Assembly (NCBI RefSeq): GCF_000004075.3
Contig: NC_026660.2
Location: 24,741,498 to 24,805,497, forward strand
DNA: 64,000 nucleotides
Source: Cucumis sativus
Taxonomy: Eukaryota > Streptophyta > Magnoliopsida > Cucurbitales > Cucurbitaceae
Reading direction: 5' to 3'
Shown here: positions 32,618-43,492 of the stretch, in pieces
How positions within the stretch are numbered: position 1 is the first letter of the stretch
Layout: each line of letters begins with the position of its first letter
Translations under genes and position numbers: made by a program
The notes under the pieces: generated by a model
What the model saw: the letters and a program-made list of their open reading frames with translations, nothing else
Databases searched by the model: none
What the model was told of the DNA's origin: nothing

Positions 32618-35600
32618 ATGGCAAACAGTAAGTATGAGTACGTGAAGCTGTTCGAAGTTGATGATGAGGTGATGCTGCCCAATTTGATCGTCGTTCGAGT
32701 TGATGGTCTTGATTTTCGAAGGTTTTCTTAGTTAGTAATTCGATTTTTGCATTTCTTTCAAGATATTGTGATGGTAATCGTGTCAATTACGAGAGCATTG
32801 AATTCCTGTGCATTTTCTAATTTCCTCTTAGCCATTGTTGATGCGCTTTCTCTTAGTATATATCAATATCTTCAAAGCCTCTTGCTTGCCTGTGGGTGAG
32901 GGACGTATAAAATACATCCACCTAAGTGAGGTGAGGCAAATAATGCATGATAAAAAGATGATATATCGTGATTACACAAGACTAAATATATGATTGGCCA
33001 GAATAAGTTTACATTTGGGAAACCACACTAGGTCAACCTAGTGGCCAATAAGAACACTTGTAGATAGTAAATGCTCAAAGGAGATGGATTCAAGTTATAA
33101 GGACCACTTACATTTAATTTCCTATGAATTTCCTTAGCAACAAATGTAGTGGGTTGGACAGATGTCTTGTGAGAATAGACGTGGTGTCTAAGTAGGCCTG
33201 AAAATTCATGGATATATATTAAATAAAACGAAAGAAAAATGATATTTGAAAATTTACTTCGCCATGTGTTTGATCTGTATTATGGGATAAACTGTTCTTT
33301 CAACATTGGAAGGGACTGTCACAACCTTAAGTGCCCTTTTGTTTATTGTTCATCTCAAATTTTATTCAGAATTTTTTCCCTTCTCTGGCAGGTTCTCTGA
33401 AGTTCATGGATTTGTGAAACCAAATGACGAAAAGGCTTTGGAGTTGATGAATTGCTGTGCAATGGCCACAATGGAAATGTTTTCAGATGTAATATTTTCA
33501 TATGGATTTAATGACGAGTACAGGTGTTCTGTTAGTTGATTATTATGTTTTCTCCTCTCTTTTTAGCTATTATTTACTAGCAAGTTTGTTGTCTCTTCCT
33601 GACAGTATATCAACTATTTATGTATTCTTTATGTAACAGTTTTGTCTTTAAGAAGACATCAAAATTCTACCAAAGGCGTGCCAGGTTATCCCACTGATTT
33701 AAGTCCTCTATTTTGATGTTTTTATGACATTGTTTACTTGGAATTCGATATATATGCGATATAGAAAAAGTCGCTTTATCCTCTATTGTTGGATATCATG
33801 CATGAGGATTGTTTTCGGTATGATATTGCAATAGGTTTTCTTCTTTTCTTTTCTTTTTTTTTTTTGCGTCTGAGCCAATAGTTTTTTCTTTTCCCTCCTA
33901 AGATTTGAGAAATAGATTTTTGATTAATTTGCTTTAGGGATTTAAAATTTGTTAGCGTAAATAAAAAGCCACAAAGGACTTGAGGAATAAAATGGTCATA
34001 GTCAAAATTAAAGCAAAAAGACTAAAGAGCTTCAACAAGAGACTTACAAGCACTAAAACAGAAATAAAAACTTTAAGAAGTGTTTGGAGTAAGGAGTTGA
34101 ATAGTGAGGAGTAAGGAAATTATTGAACTAGGGAGTTGTGAACTCCTGGGATCCAAAGTGTAAGAAGTTGATAAGGTATAAAATTGAGGTGAGACCCACA
34201 AACTCTTTGGGTCAAACAAGGGGCGGAGTTCACAAATCCTTACTTCCTATCTGCTACTTCCAAACTCCTTAGGCCAAACACAATTTCTTGCTGTTATTTG
34301 AAATATTATATAAGGATAGCATCAGAATTTGAAATTCTAAAAACCTTCTCATCCTTCAAAAGCCTTCGGGGAGTAATACCCCATGAAGAAATGGAAGAAT
34401 CCCAATAAGGATTAGTCGAGCTATTTTTATGCAAGCAACAACTTAAAGCTGTGTATTAGTTTTCTTCTTTCATTCCATTTGGGAGTTGAATAATAGTGTT
34501 TCGTATTATTTCTGTCATGAAACAATGTTCCTTTTTATGTATTAGTTTTCTTCTTTCGTTCAAATTAATGATGAGATTTAATTGGCTTTATGCAGCAAAT
34601 TATATTCGCTTGTCGTATCTTTCTTTACCTCAGTATATATAACAAAATGGCAAGATGTCTTTCCTCAGAAGAACTTGAGATACACACCATCATTTCGTGC
34701 ACGTGTAGTATGTTGTGCTTCTATAGAAGTTCTTCAAGCATATCTTGCTTGGAGACAACAATTCTGTAAGTGGTTGCCTTTTGGTTTGAAAATCCATAAT
34801 ATTTCTAGATCTTTTAGGACCTACAGTGAAGTTGTACGCTCCTTTTTTAAAAAAATAATGAAGCTGTTTGCCTCTTTATTTTTTTATTTTTTGAGTTGGC
34901 AAGCGAAAGGTTATTATTAAACCTTTCAAATTCTTTTTTAGGTCATATCAGTAACTTGGACAATACATGCTTTTGGAAACTGGTTGAATGTGGGAAGACA
35001 GACAGGGAAGCCCATGATTTTCTGAAGGTACTAAGTTGTAGTCTTTTGCATTTTGCAAGCTTGTTGACTTCTTAATGTGTATTATCAAATTTGCAGGTTA
35101 CGGAGAAGAAAGAGAAGCACGAGCTGCTTTTTCAAAAGTTCAATATTAATTATGCAAATCTTAATGCAATTTTTCGTCAAGGATCCTGCATCTTGACGAC
35201 AAAGGTTCTGCTCCTTTAAAATAATTAAAATCAAAATATTGATTGTTCACCTAACTTGATTCTTGTTTTACTCGCATCTAGATTTTTCCATATTTGACAC
35301 TGAAAGTTTTTGGAGGCAACAATAAACATTAAACAAAACTATCTTCTTTGCTGTTTCAAAGCAATTGAGAAAATCATTGAATATGCGTTTGTGTTTTGGT
35401 TTCTTTTCCTTCCCGAGAGAATTTGCATCTACTCTCATGGTACGGAGTTCTCCTGACCATACAATCTAAGAAGTTCTAGTTTATTTAGGTTGAAGATATT
35501 GTGAAGTACCATGAAGATGGCACCCCTGTTAAGAGATTACGGAGAAAAGCGACAGTGATTCATTCACCAAATATTGCTGGACGAAGATTTTGGAATGAAC

Positions 35601-38600
35601 ATTCCATTCTTTTAAAGGAGCTAGGCGCTTTCACAACGGACATTGATAAAATAAATCCAGATTATGTTAGGTCCTTCCAAGTTGAGAACAAACTAATGCC
35701 GTCGACATGGATAGTTATAAGAATAGATGGCTGTCATTTTCACAGGTTTGTTCACCAGATGCACCCAATTTTCACATTTCCTCTTTAAAGAATAGAGTTC
35801 TTATGGTTGATTCATGTTTTCTTTATTCTAGACTTCTAGTAGTCATTTGATGAAAACCCAAGTAGAATTGGAATAATATTGAAATAGAAAAGATAAAACC
35901 GGACTAATATATCCTTAGCACCATAATAATATTACCAACTGCCCCAGTGACATTCCCATCGTCATTCTTCTAAGTGAATTACCTCTACAATCTCATTTCT
36001 CAGTAGACTAGGATATTTTCTTGCAAATTAATAAATTTAAATCCAAAGAGCATTATTTTTTGTTTTTCGCACTAAATATCTGCAATGGCATCAAAATTAT
36101 CTAGTGATTACCTTTTCAATTCAGTTTGGAGGTAGCACAAACTTGCATTATAATTACAGGAAATGTAATTATTTCATACTTTTTCTAGCGTAAATATTTT
36201 AGTTCAAAGAAAACAGTTCTCAACTATACTTTATCCTAGCTAGAAGAAAACGCAGAAAGTCCTACATAGTTAAATGAATGGTGTCATAGACCTTCATTTG
36301 ATCTGTCACCTTATATCTTATTCTTTTTAGGGTTTCTTTATTCCAGTCTACAGGTACTTGAAGTACAATTTGGAAGAATCCAGTCAGTTTTGTAACCATT
36401 GTGGTTAGAATTTATTAAGGTGTTTTGAGCTTTAGCAGAAAAAGGTTTTAGTCAGTGCATGGTAGTCATTTTCACTTATGAATAATGATTAATTGAGAAC
36501 ATGTAGTATTAGGCACACGATACATTCTTTTCCTCAAGAGCTCGATTATTGGAAATTTAGATATGATACTTAAGTGGATTGGTTGTGGTTTTGGTAGATT
36601 TTCCGAAGTTCATGTGTTTGAAAAGCCAAATGATGAGCACGCTTTGAACCTTATGAATTCATGTGCAGTCGCTGTGATGGAGAAACTTTCTGACTTTGTC
36701 TTCTCCTATGGCGTTAGTGATGAGTACAGGTACTTCCTCTATTTCGGGCTTTCGTTTTAATTTCATTTGCGACACTGTAGACAATTATATGTTTATGATT
36801 TGCAGCTTTGTATTGAAGAAGGATTCTCAAATTTATGGACGTGCAGCTAGGTTTGTCTCGTTTCCTATTATGTTTCTTCTGCATTTTTATGCTGCTTTCT
36901 TATTCATTAAGTACATGGAAGTCTCAAATGGCTGATTATTAGAAATATTTTAACCTCATACTTCATGATGGGTTATCATTACTGCATGAGAATGTTCGCA
37001 TATGACCATTCATCTTGTTGGTTATTAGTTAAAATTAATCATTTACACAGAAGTAGAGAGTGGTCTATAATAGGAAATATAAAATCGGAATGTTTGCCCG
37101 CCTTAGCATAGTTAAACTTACTTTTCGACCCAAGAAGTTTGAATCTCATAACTCTACATTTTGCACCTAAAAGTAGAAAAGATTTAATTATAGTTGTGAA
37201 CTTGCATACTTTTAACAATAGTATGACCTAGTTGTGGTCGGAAGTACTCAAAAGTTTCTATGTTTTCTTGAATTTATGTAAAGTTATATGTGAAACATTT
37301 TAGCTAATAAATGTATGTCATTTATTAATGCTTCACTTTAACATCCATCCTTGCAGTGAAATAGTGTCCGTCATTGTATCATTATTTTCTTCCCTTTATG
37401 TAATGAAATGGAGAGAATTCTTCCCACATAAAGAGCTGAAGTACCCACCTTCATTTGATGGACGAGCTGTTTGTTATCCTACGCGTGAGATCCTTCGGGA
37501 CTATCTAGCATGGAGACAAGTTGATTGTAAGTACTACATTATCAATGTTAACCTAATCCCGTTTTTTACTTTGCCAAGGATATTCATTCTACATTATTGT
37601 CTAATTCTCAGTGCTATAATGAAAATTTAATCTGTCTCTTCAGAGTTCCTAATTTACTTGATACCAATAAACTTATCGTTCCTTTGAATTTTCAGGTCAC
37701 ATAAATAATCAGTATAATACATGTTTCTGGGAGCTTGTTAAGTCCGGAAAAAGTAAAAGTGAAGCTCAAGCCTGCCTCAAGGTGCTAATTTGTTTCTTGT
37801 TATTTTTGTTCTATGATGTAACATTTTTTTAAATTTATTTCTATTCATTATAGAATTTCACAGTATCGGTGGGTCTATTTGGAGAATGACTTTCTAAATG
37901 CATAAAAGCATTTTTTTAATTTCTTAGAAAATCAATTTAAACAGGTTTGTAAATAGTAGTGCCGACTTGGAATGATCTTATTTATTCGAATTTGTTTAAT
38001 TGTGTTTTAAATTTCTACATCTAGGGTACTCAAACACAGGAGAAGGAACGCTTGCTTAACTTACGATTCAATATTTCTTATAACGAGTTACCACTCATGT
38101 TTCGTCAAGGTTCTTCTGCATTCTGGGACAAGGTTTGTCTTTCTTCTTTTCCTAATAGTTATTTTGTTCGGTTATTCCATATTTTCTCTGAACTAAGTTT
38201 ATGCAATATTATATATATATATATACATACATATACATATATATACATATACATATACATACACATATATACATATACATATACATACACATATATACAT
38301 ATAGATACACGTATATACATATAGATAGATGTATATGTATAGATAGATGTATACATATATATACATAAATATACATATACATACATATATACATAAATAT
38401 ACATATATACATAACTATACATATACATACATATATACATATATATACATATATACATATATACATATATATTATGATCTTATACAACCATTTGTATATG
38501 TTCTCAAGCGAGGTTGTTTTTGTTGTGCAGAAAGATGCCACAACGGTGGACAAGAATCCAGATGCTTGTTGTAAGAGAAAAATTGTTGTTGTGCATTCTA

Positions 38601-38650
38601 ATATAATTGAACCTAGTTTTTGGGAAGATCATCCATGGATACTTGACTGA
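32618..38650 (+). CDS. THG1: tRNA(His) guanylyltransferase with two tandem Thg1 domains
   Basis: Thg1 adds the G-1 residue to the 5' end of tRNA-His, the identity mark for histidyl-tRNA synthetase. Exons: 32618-32721, 33392-33523, 33640-33684, 34596-34765, 34942-35027, 35097-35204, 35489-35745, 36598-36729, 36806-36850, 37357-37526, 37696-37781, 38025-38132, 38531-38650, totalling 1,563 nt and 520 aa. Plant Thg1 proteins (such as Arabidopsis ICARUS1) are known to have two copies of the domain. Metal-binding carboxylates are present in both halves: Asp29 (VRVDG) and Asp76-Glu77 (NDEY) in the first; Asp295 (IRIDG) and Asp342-Glu343 (SDEY) in the second. The second half keeps FDGR and HINN (His418); the first reads FRAR and HISN (His152). 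Exon lengths 132-45-170-86-108 repeat exactly in both halves. Confidence 0.95.
34080..34281. mobile_element. MITE-like inverted-repeat element, copy B
   Basis: It opens GTGTTTGGAGTAAGGAGTTG and closes with a sequence whose complement begins GTGTTTGGCCTAAGGAGTTT, giving imperfect terminal inverted repeats of about 20 bp around a 202-bp element. It is related to the element at 8993-9113. It lies in THG1 intron 3 and has no coding capacity. The flanking bases do not show a convincing target-site duplication. Confidence 0.6.
37080..37172 (+). repeat. Possible tRNA-related SINE fragment in THG1 intron 9
   Basis: The stretch has an A-box-like word (TTAGCATAGTTAAACT) near 37104 and a B-box-like word (AGTTTGAATCTC) near 37136, with a following CTCTACATTTTGCACC. 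The spacing fits a tRNA-derived head, but both boxes are degraded and I see no second copy in the window. Confidence 0.3.
38209..38473. repeat. Compound (TA)n/(CATA)n microsatellite in the last THG1 intron
   Basis: About 265 bp made almost only of ATAC, ATAT and ATAG words. It produces long false open frames on both strands (Tyr/Ile/Met/Cys-rich). It lies between THG1 exons 12 and 13, ending about 57 bp before the exon 13 acceptor. Confidence 0.95.
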
Positions 38651-38998
38651 GAAGCATGGCTTACTTAAAGAAGAGTCTCCCTCTGTAATTGTAAAGAAAT
38701 ATTGATTTTGTTTATCAGTTAGAAGAAACAATTTACACTTCTGGCTTCATGAAATTTCGATATTTGGTTAAGTTAAAATTGATATTTTTGTTCTCGATTG
38801 TTGTTATTATTATAAGAAACTAAGCTTTTCACAAATAAAAATTGAAGGATGCATAAGAGCCTCAACCTATAGAAAGGGCTTCCCGTCTAGAAAAAAAATG
38901 TCTAACTAGTATTACTTAACACATAGAAGACCTTGGAGGACATAGATATGGCTGGTTGTCATAAGATAAGACCCTAGGAAACATTGCCACTAGTCAAT

Positions 38999-39062
38999 GT
39001 TAGGAATGTATTAGACATAATAAAAAAAATGTTAGGAATGTATTAGACATAATAAAAAAAAA
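38999..39062. repeat. 32-bp tandem duplication
   Basis: The unit beginning GTTAGGAATGTATTAGACAT and ending in an A run occurs at 38999 and again at 39031, an exact 32-bp period. It is non-coding. Confidence 0.9.
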
Positions 39063-39177
39063 TCAAGGGTCTAAACACTCTGAGTTTCTAATAGACTTGA
39101 GGCTCAAAGCATAAGAACTAAAGTTATAATTTAATTAATGTAAAGCTAGTAACTCCAATTTCATTGCAACCATGATA

Positions 39178-39405
39178 CTATAATGACCATTTTAAACTAT
39201 TTTCAAACAAGTAACTAGTTTGTCTCATTTAAACTTTAAGGATTGAAAGTGTAAACTTTTTTCAAACTTAAGTAACTATGCAATGACACTATAACGACCA
39301 TTTTAAACTATTTTCAAACATGTAACTAGTTTGTCTCATTTAAACTTTTTTCAAACTTAAGTAACTAGTTTGTCTCATTTAAACTTGAAGGATTGAAAGT
39401 GTATA
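39178..39405. repeat. Interspersed direct repeats with 111-bp and 39-bp offsets
   Basis: The block CTATAAxGACCATTTTAAAC through TTTGTCTCATTTAAACTT occurs at 39178 and 39289 (offset 111 bp). The core GTAACTAGTTTGTCTCATTT is found a third time at 39361 (offset 39 bp from the copy at 39322), and GGATTGAAAGTGTA also occurs twice. It looks like repeated slippage or unequal exchange within intergenic DNA. Confidence 0.85.
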
Positions 39406-40220
39406 TTCGCACTGTGTTTAGGTTCGACTTAAATTACATTTGTGATTATTTAGTTCAATTTATCCATATATGTAGCAACTTAGTTAAAGTTTAATACTGC
39501 TATTCATGATAGAAATTAAATGATTATGTACAAGAGTTAACGAGCACATATTAAAATCAAGGTGTAAATCCTTGAAAGTACATAAATTGTTCTTGCTTAA
39601 AATTGTTTATTTTGTATTTCAAATATATATGTGTATATATATCAACGTGTGGTTGATAGAACCAGAACAAAGTTGGCATCACGTTTCATCAACTAAATAT
39701 GAAAATTCCAGATTCAGATAATTTAGAACTCTCATAAATCGAAAAGATTCAAAAGAAGAGTGAGAGAGAGAGGGGGGAGTAAAGTAAAGCAAATCAGGTC
39801 CGTTTGCTCGCTGAACTACTTCAAATTCAACTTGTACAACTATTTTGAACAAACCATTCTTCCACTGCACTCATAAAAACAGCTCCAGATAATCTCCATT
39901 TCTACTTTGTTTCCTCCATGATATTGTTGAACTAAATTTTCAGTCAAGGAACTAGATTCTGAGCAAGCGCTCCACTGCGTGCAGTCTTTCTTGTTCATTT
40001 TCATCAAGCAGCCAATACGAGTCCAATAGTTTATATTTTAGCCATTACAACCTGATTTCACTACCGACGATTAAAGATCACCCTCAACAACTTTTGTTTG
40101 CCCGACATGGCACAAGCACGGTTAACTACAGAGTTTTAGTAGTCAGGTGTGTTGGCAGTGGTATGAACCCATTCGATACACTCTCAAACTAATAATCAGA
40201 GTACCCTTTTCTTCTTGGCT

Positions 40221-43220
40221 TCACTTCTTGTTTGTAAATTCAGCATCAAATTCCTTCTGGAACTGTTCCCGTGATGCAGTCGTAGCCGACAACATAACGT
40301 CATCAATAAATTCCCTTTGAGGAAATTCATCAGGCACAAGGGCCTGATATGTTTCGAACTGCTCAGCAGCTTCCTTTTTTTTGTCCAGCAGACTGTATAT
40401 AATCCCCTGCAAGAAAGAAATGCATATAGTTAGATATCTTTCATTTCAGTATTTCATCCTTTCCCCAAAGATAAATCTCCTCTTCAACAAGCCAAGTGAA
40501 TCGTGATGCTTCGCTAAATCCTACTTTCATTTTCATCTTATTGTTCCCACTAATCAATTCTCTATTCATATTATTCAGTTGAATCAAACCTAAAATTAAC
40601 ATCAATAATAAATGTCCCAAGTACAGACAACCATATCTTCGGTGCAGATCGTGTGGTTGAATTGAATGCCAATAATCATAAAACATTCATACCAGTTCTT
40701 GACAAAGAAAAAATATGACTTCCTCCATATTAATGTGACACATAAGTGCCCTAGTACGCTGACTCGCTGAGGTATTTGACATGCAGTGTGGAAATGGACT
40801 AATCCAAAATTATGATAAAAAAGATAGGTAGACTGAAAATTATGTCAGAACCTGGCAGAGATGGGGTCGAAAATCCCTTGGGTTTTCCTCAACAAGATTT
40901 TGGAACTTCTTCAAGCCCTCTTCCAGTTCCCCCTGAAAGACAAACTACTTTGTTGGACAAGAATCCAGAGCATTAAGGTGAAAAATTAGAAATTCTAAAA
41001 TGCTTAAAGATTCAAAATAATAACAGAAAAGCTCAACAGTTGGCAATCAATTAATAAAAAAAAAAGTAATTTAAAAGGGCAAGAGAAGGAACTTTATCTA
41101 GAGGCTGCATAACAAGCCAGATCTAAAGTGCCATTGCCATCTCCACATTTCCATAAAAGTTATGTGATTTCTCTCTAGCATTCCAAGAAATTTGTGTTGA
41201 CCGGAAAAATCTTAGCTTTATGATTATCATGTTTCATTTCATAAAAGTTATGCTTTTTCCACATTTCCATAAAAGTTGCTTTTTCCACGAAACAGTATGA
41301 TTATCAAAAATGAAAGCAACCTTAAGACACCGTGAAGATCATACCATCTAGACCCTAAAAATAGGAATACATAATGACATTTTTTTTTAATCTTGTACTA
41401 GTCAATATACAATCCAGTCTTTCATAACTTTAGTTCTTAACAACTTTTTGGAGTAATTCAAATGCATATAACAGGCAGTTAGACAGATAATTTTTCAATG
41501 CTAGGCGTCCAAACATTTGCACCCTTCTACGCAGTTAGATACAGTGTAAGAAGCAGGAAATCCCCGAGGGTGAAACATAGTGAGTAAGTGTTAAGTTCAA
41601 GAAAAAATATTTACTAAGCACTTAGAAAGTCAATCGAAACATGCCCTAGAAATAAGTAGCAAATGACCTTCACAACATGCATTTGAGCAATTAGTATCCC
41701 GATGCTTCTATGTTCGGTAAGTTTTTTCTCATCACGAGCAATATCTAGTGCCTTATTGAGCATCTCAAAGACAGATTCACCTTCATTGTTCTTATGCATC
41801 ACTAACGCCAAACCCTGAAGAAAGTGCAAATTGAAAGTTTCAAATTAAGCATTGACATACCTTGTTAAAGACATAGAGAAAAGCTATAAAAGGTTGCAAC
41901 TTCAAAACTAGCAAGGCAGCCCACAGATGAGATGACAATATTAAAGTTTTTATTACATGCTAACATATTGGTTAGTATCTTCCCTTGAGAAGTTAAAAGA
42001 TTTCTAAGGCAGTATCTTATGTCATGCTTGAATAACATGAATGGGACTGAAGAGCAAAAATTGCCTTCACAACTACAATACGTTCAGAAAATTTGGCCAG
42101 CATGATGTAAAAATTCAAGTTCAAATAAAACATTAGGGTAGAAATCATATAACTTTTTTTTTAACCGAAGACAAAACTTTTCATTGATATAATGGAAAGA
42201 AACTAATGCTCAAATTATAAGGAGAACTAGAAATCATAGAGAATATATAGAGCGAAAAAACCACATCAACTATTCTCATAGAAGTCATTTCCTAGCAGTT
42301 CTTGCTCAAAAGCTGGTGTCTTAACATTACTTTCAAAGACAATAATTCACCTTGTTATTAACCACCCTCAGTCAGTTCAGGATTCATTTTTTCCCAAAAC
42401 AATCTCTAATGTAAACATCAAACTGGCTTAGTACATAAATAATAACTTCATTTAACACTTGCACCAAGTAACATGAAAACCTAAACTATCAGTCTAAAGA
42501 AACATAAATCTATTTTCATATCACACGGTCGAGCAAAAACCTTACATGCAGAGCTCTAACCAAAAGAGGTTTCTGCTTCAGAATTTCCATGAACAATCTT
42601 TTAGCCGTGCCCAGCTCCCCCAATATCTCATAACAAAGAGCCAACAAAATTCTCCATTCAACCTCATCAGGCTCAAGATCAATCAACCTCTTAACATACT
42701 TAACGGCGTTCTCTGTCTTTCCACTCCTCATTTTCCCATACAAAACAGCTTTCAGAGTATCAACATTACTTGGATCATGCTCCAAGATCCTCTCCCACAT
42801 CACCTCTTCACTATCCTCCTCTGGAACTTGAGCTTTTTCAGCCAATATCGGGTTTTTGTTACTTGTCTGAGCAGGCAATGCCCTGACATATCTTACATTG
42901 AAACAACCCATGAAGATAAATGACCCAACAAGAAAACCCACAAATTTTTCAATGAAATACTTCGAAATTTTTATCTGGGGTGAGTTAAAACGACGTATAT
43001 CGGACTCAGAGAGGTTTGAGAAGGGGGTATTGTGAATGGGGGAATGAAAAATTTTCGCATGTGAGCAGAACAAGCTTTGGGAGGATAGTTTGTAATTCTT
43101 CTGAAGAATGTTATATTGACACTTAGACAATGCCCGGACATTGTAGCTTGAGAATTTGGGTGGTCTGGGAAGTTCAATTTGAGATGAAACTGAGAAAGTT
43201 GAAGCTGAAGTTGAACCCAT
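40221..43220 (-). CDS. SG1: Chloroplast TPR protein, SLOW GREEN 1-like
   Basis: SLOW GREEN 1 is a chloroplast TPR protein needed for normal chloroplast development and greening. Minus-strand exons: 43220-42546, 41814-41668, 40932-40852, 40406-40221. They total 1,089 nt (362 aa); all joins fall between codons. The N-terminal 80 residues are Ser/Arg/Asn-rich with few acidic residues, as in a chloroplast transit peptide. A hydrophobic segment (about residues 89-106, FIEKFVGFLVGSFIFMG) may anchor it in a membrane. The rest is helical TPR-type repeats: ILEHDPSNVDTLKAVLYGKM, LIDLEPDEVEWRILLALCYE, then RPHLCQGIIYSLLDKKKEAA and VPDEFPQREF. I recognise the C-terminal two-thirds as close to Arabidopsis SG1 (At3g18420), which is somewhat shorter. 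The start is the first ATG, 272 bp from the divergent NAT10 start. Confidence 0.85.
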
Positions 43221-43492
43221 TTCTGACGAATAGCCGAACGGCTACCGGGACTTTTATTTTATTTATTTTTGGACTTATTTTCTTTTACCTTCATACAAAA
43301 ACCTAAGGAAACTGCACGTGCGCGGCACGCCATGTCTCAAATCCGTGGGTCAGTATTTATACATTGGAGCTTAAACCTTCGAAAAACCCTTTGGAGCGCA
43401 GATAAGTTCTCTCCCCGATATTGCTGTGTTAAGCTCCACCGGAAAGACTAACAGCTTCCGCGACAATCCCACGAAGATAAGCAAATCAAAGA
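43221..43492. promoter_or_regulatory. Compact divergent promoter shared by SG1-like and NAT10 genes, with a G-box
   Basis: Only 272 bp separate the two start codons, which face away from each other. A palindromic CACGTG G-box lies at 43315-43320, followed by a GC-rich stretch (GCGCGGCACGCC), and could serve both directions. G-boxes bind bZIP and bHLH factors, including light regulators. No TATA box is obvious. Transcription start sites are not visible. Confidence 0.55.

Larger units (their letters stand above)
38651..40220. other. Intergenic region between convergent THG1 and SG1-like genes
   Basis: It contains the THG1 3' UTR and two sets of local direct repeats (separate entries). The minus-strand frame at 39679-39870 shows no family match and overlaps what is probably the 3' UTR of the SG1-like gene. 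No gene is supported. Confidence 0.5.

Noticed and set aside
38159..38574. Overlapping 75-114-codon open frames on both strands rich in Tyr, Ile, Met and Cys
   Set aside because: They are translations of the (TA)n/(CATA)n microsatellite and have no protein character.
42546..42923. 125-codon plus-strand frame
   Set aside because: It is antisense to SG1-like exon 1 and has no family features.
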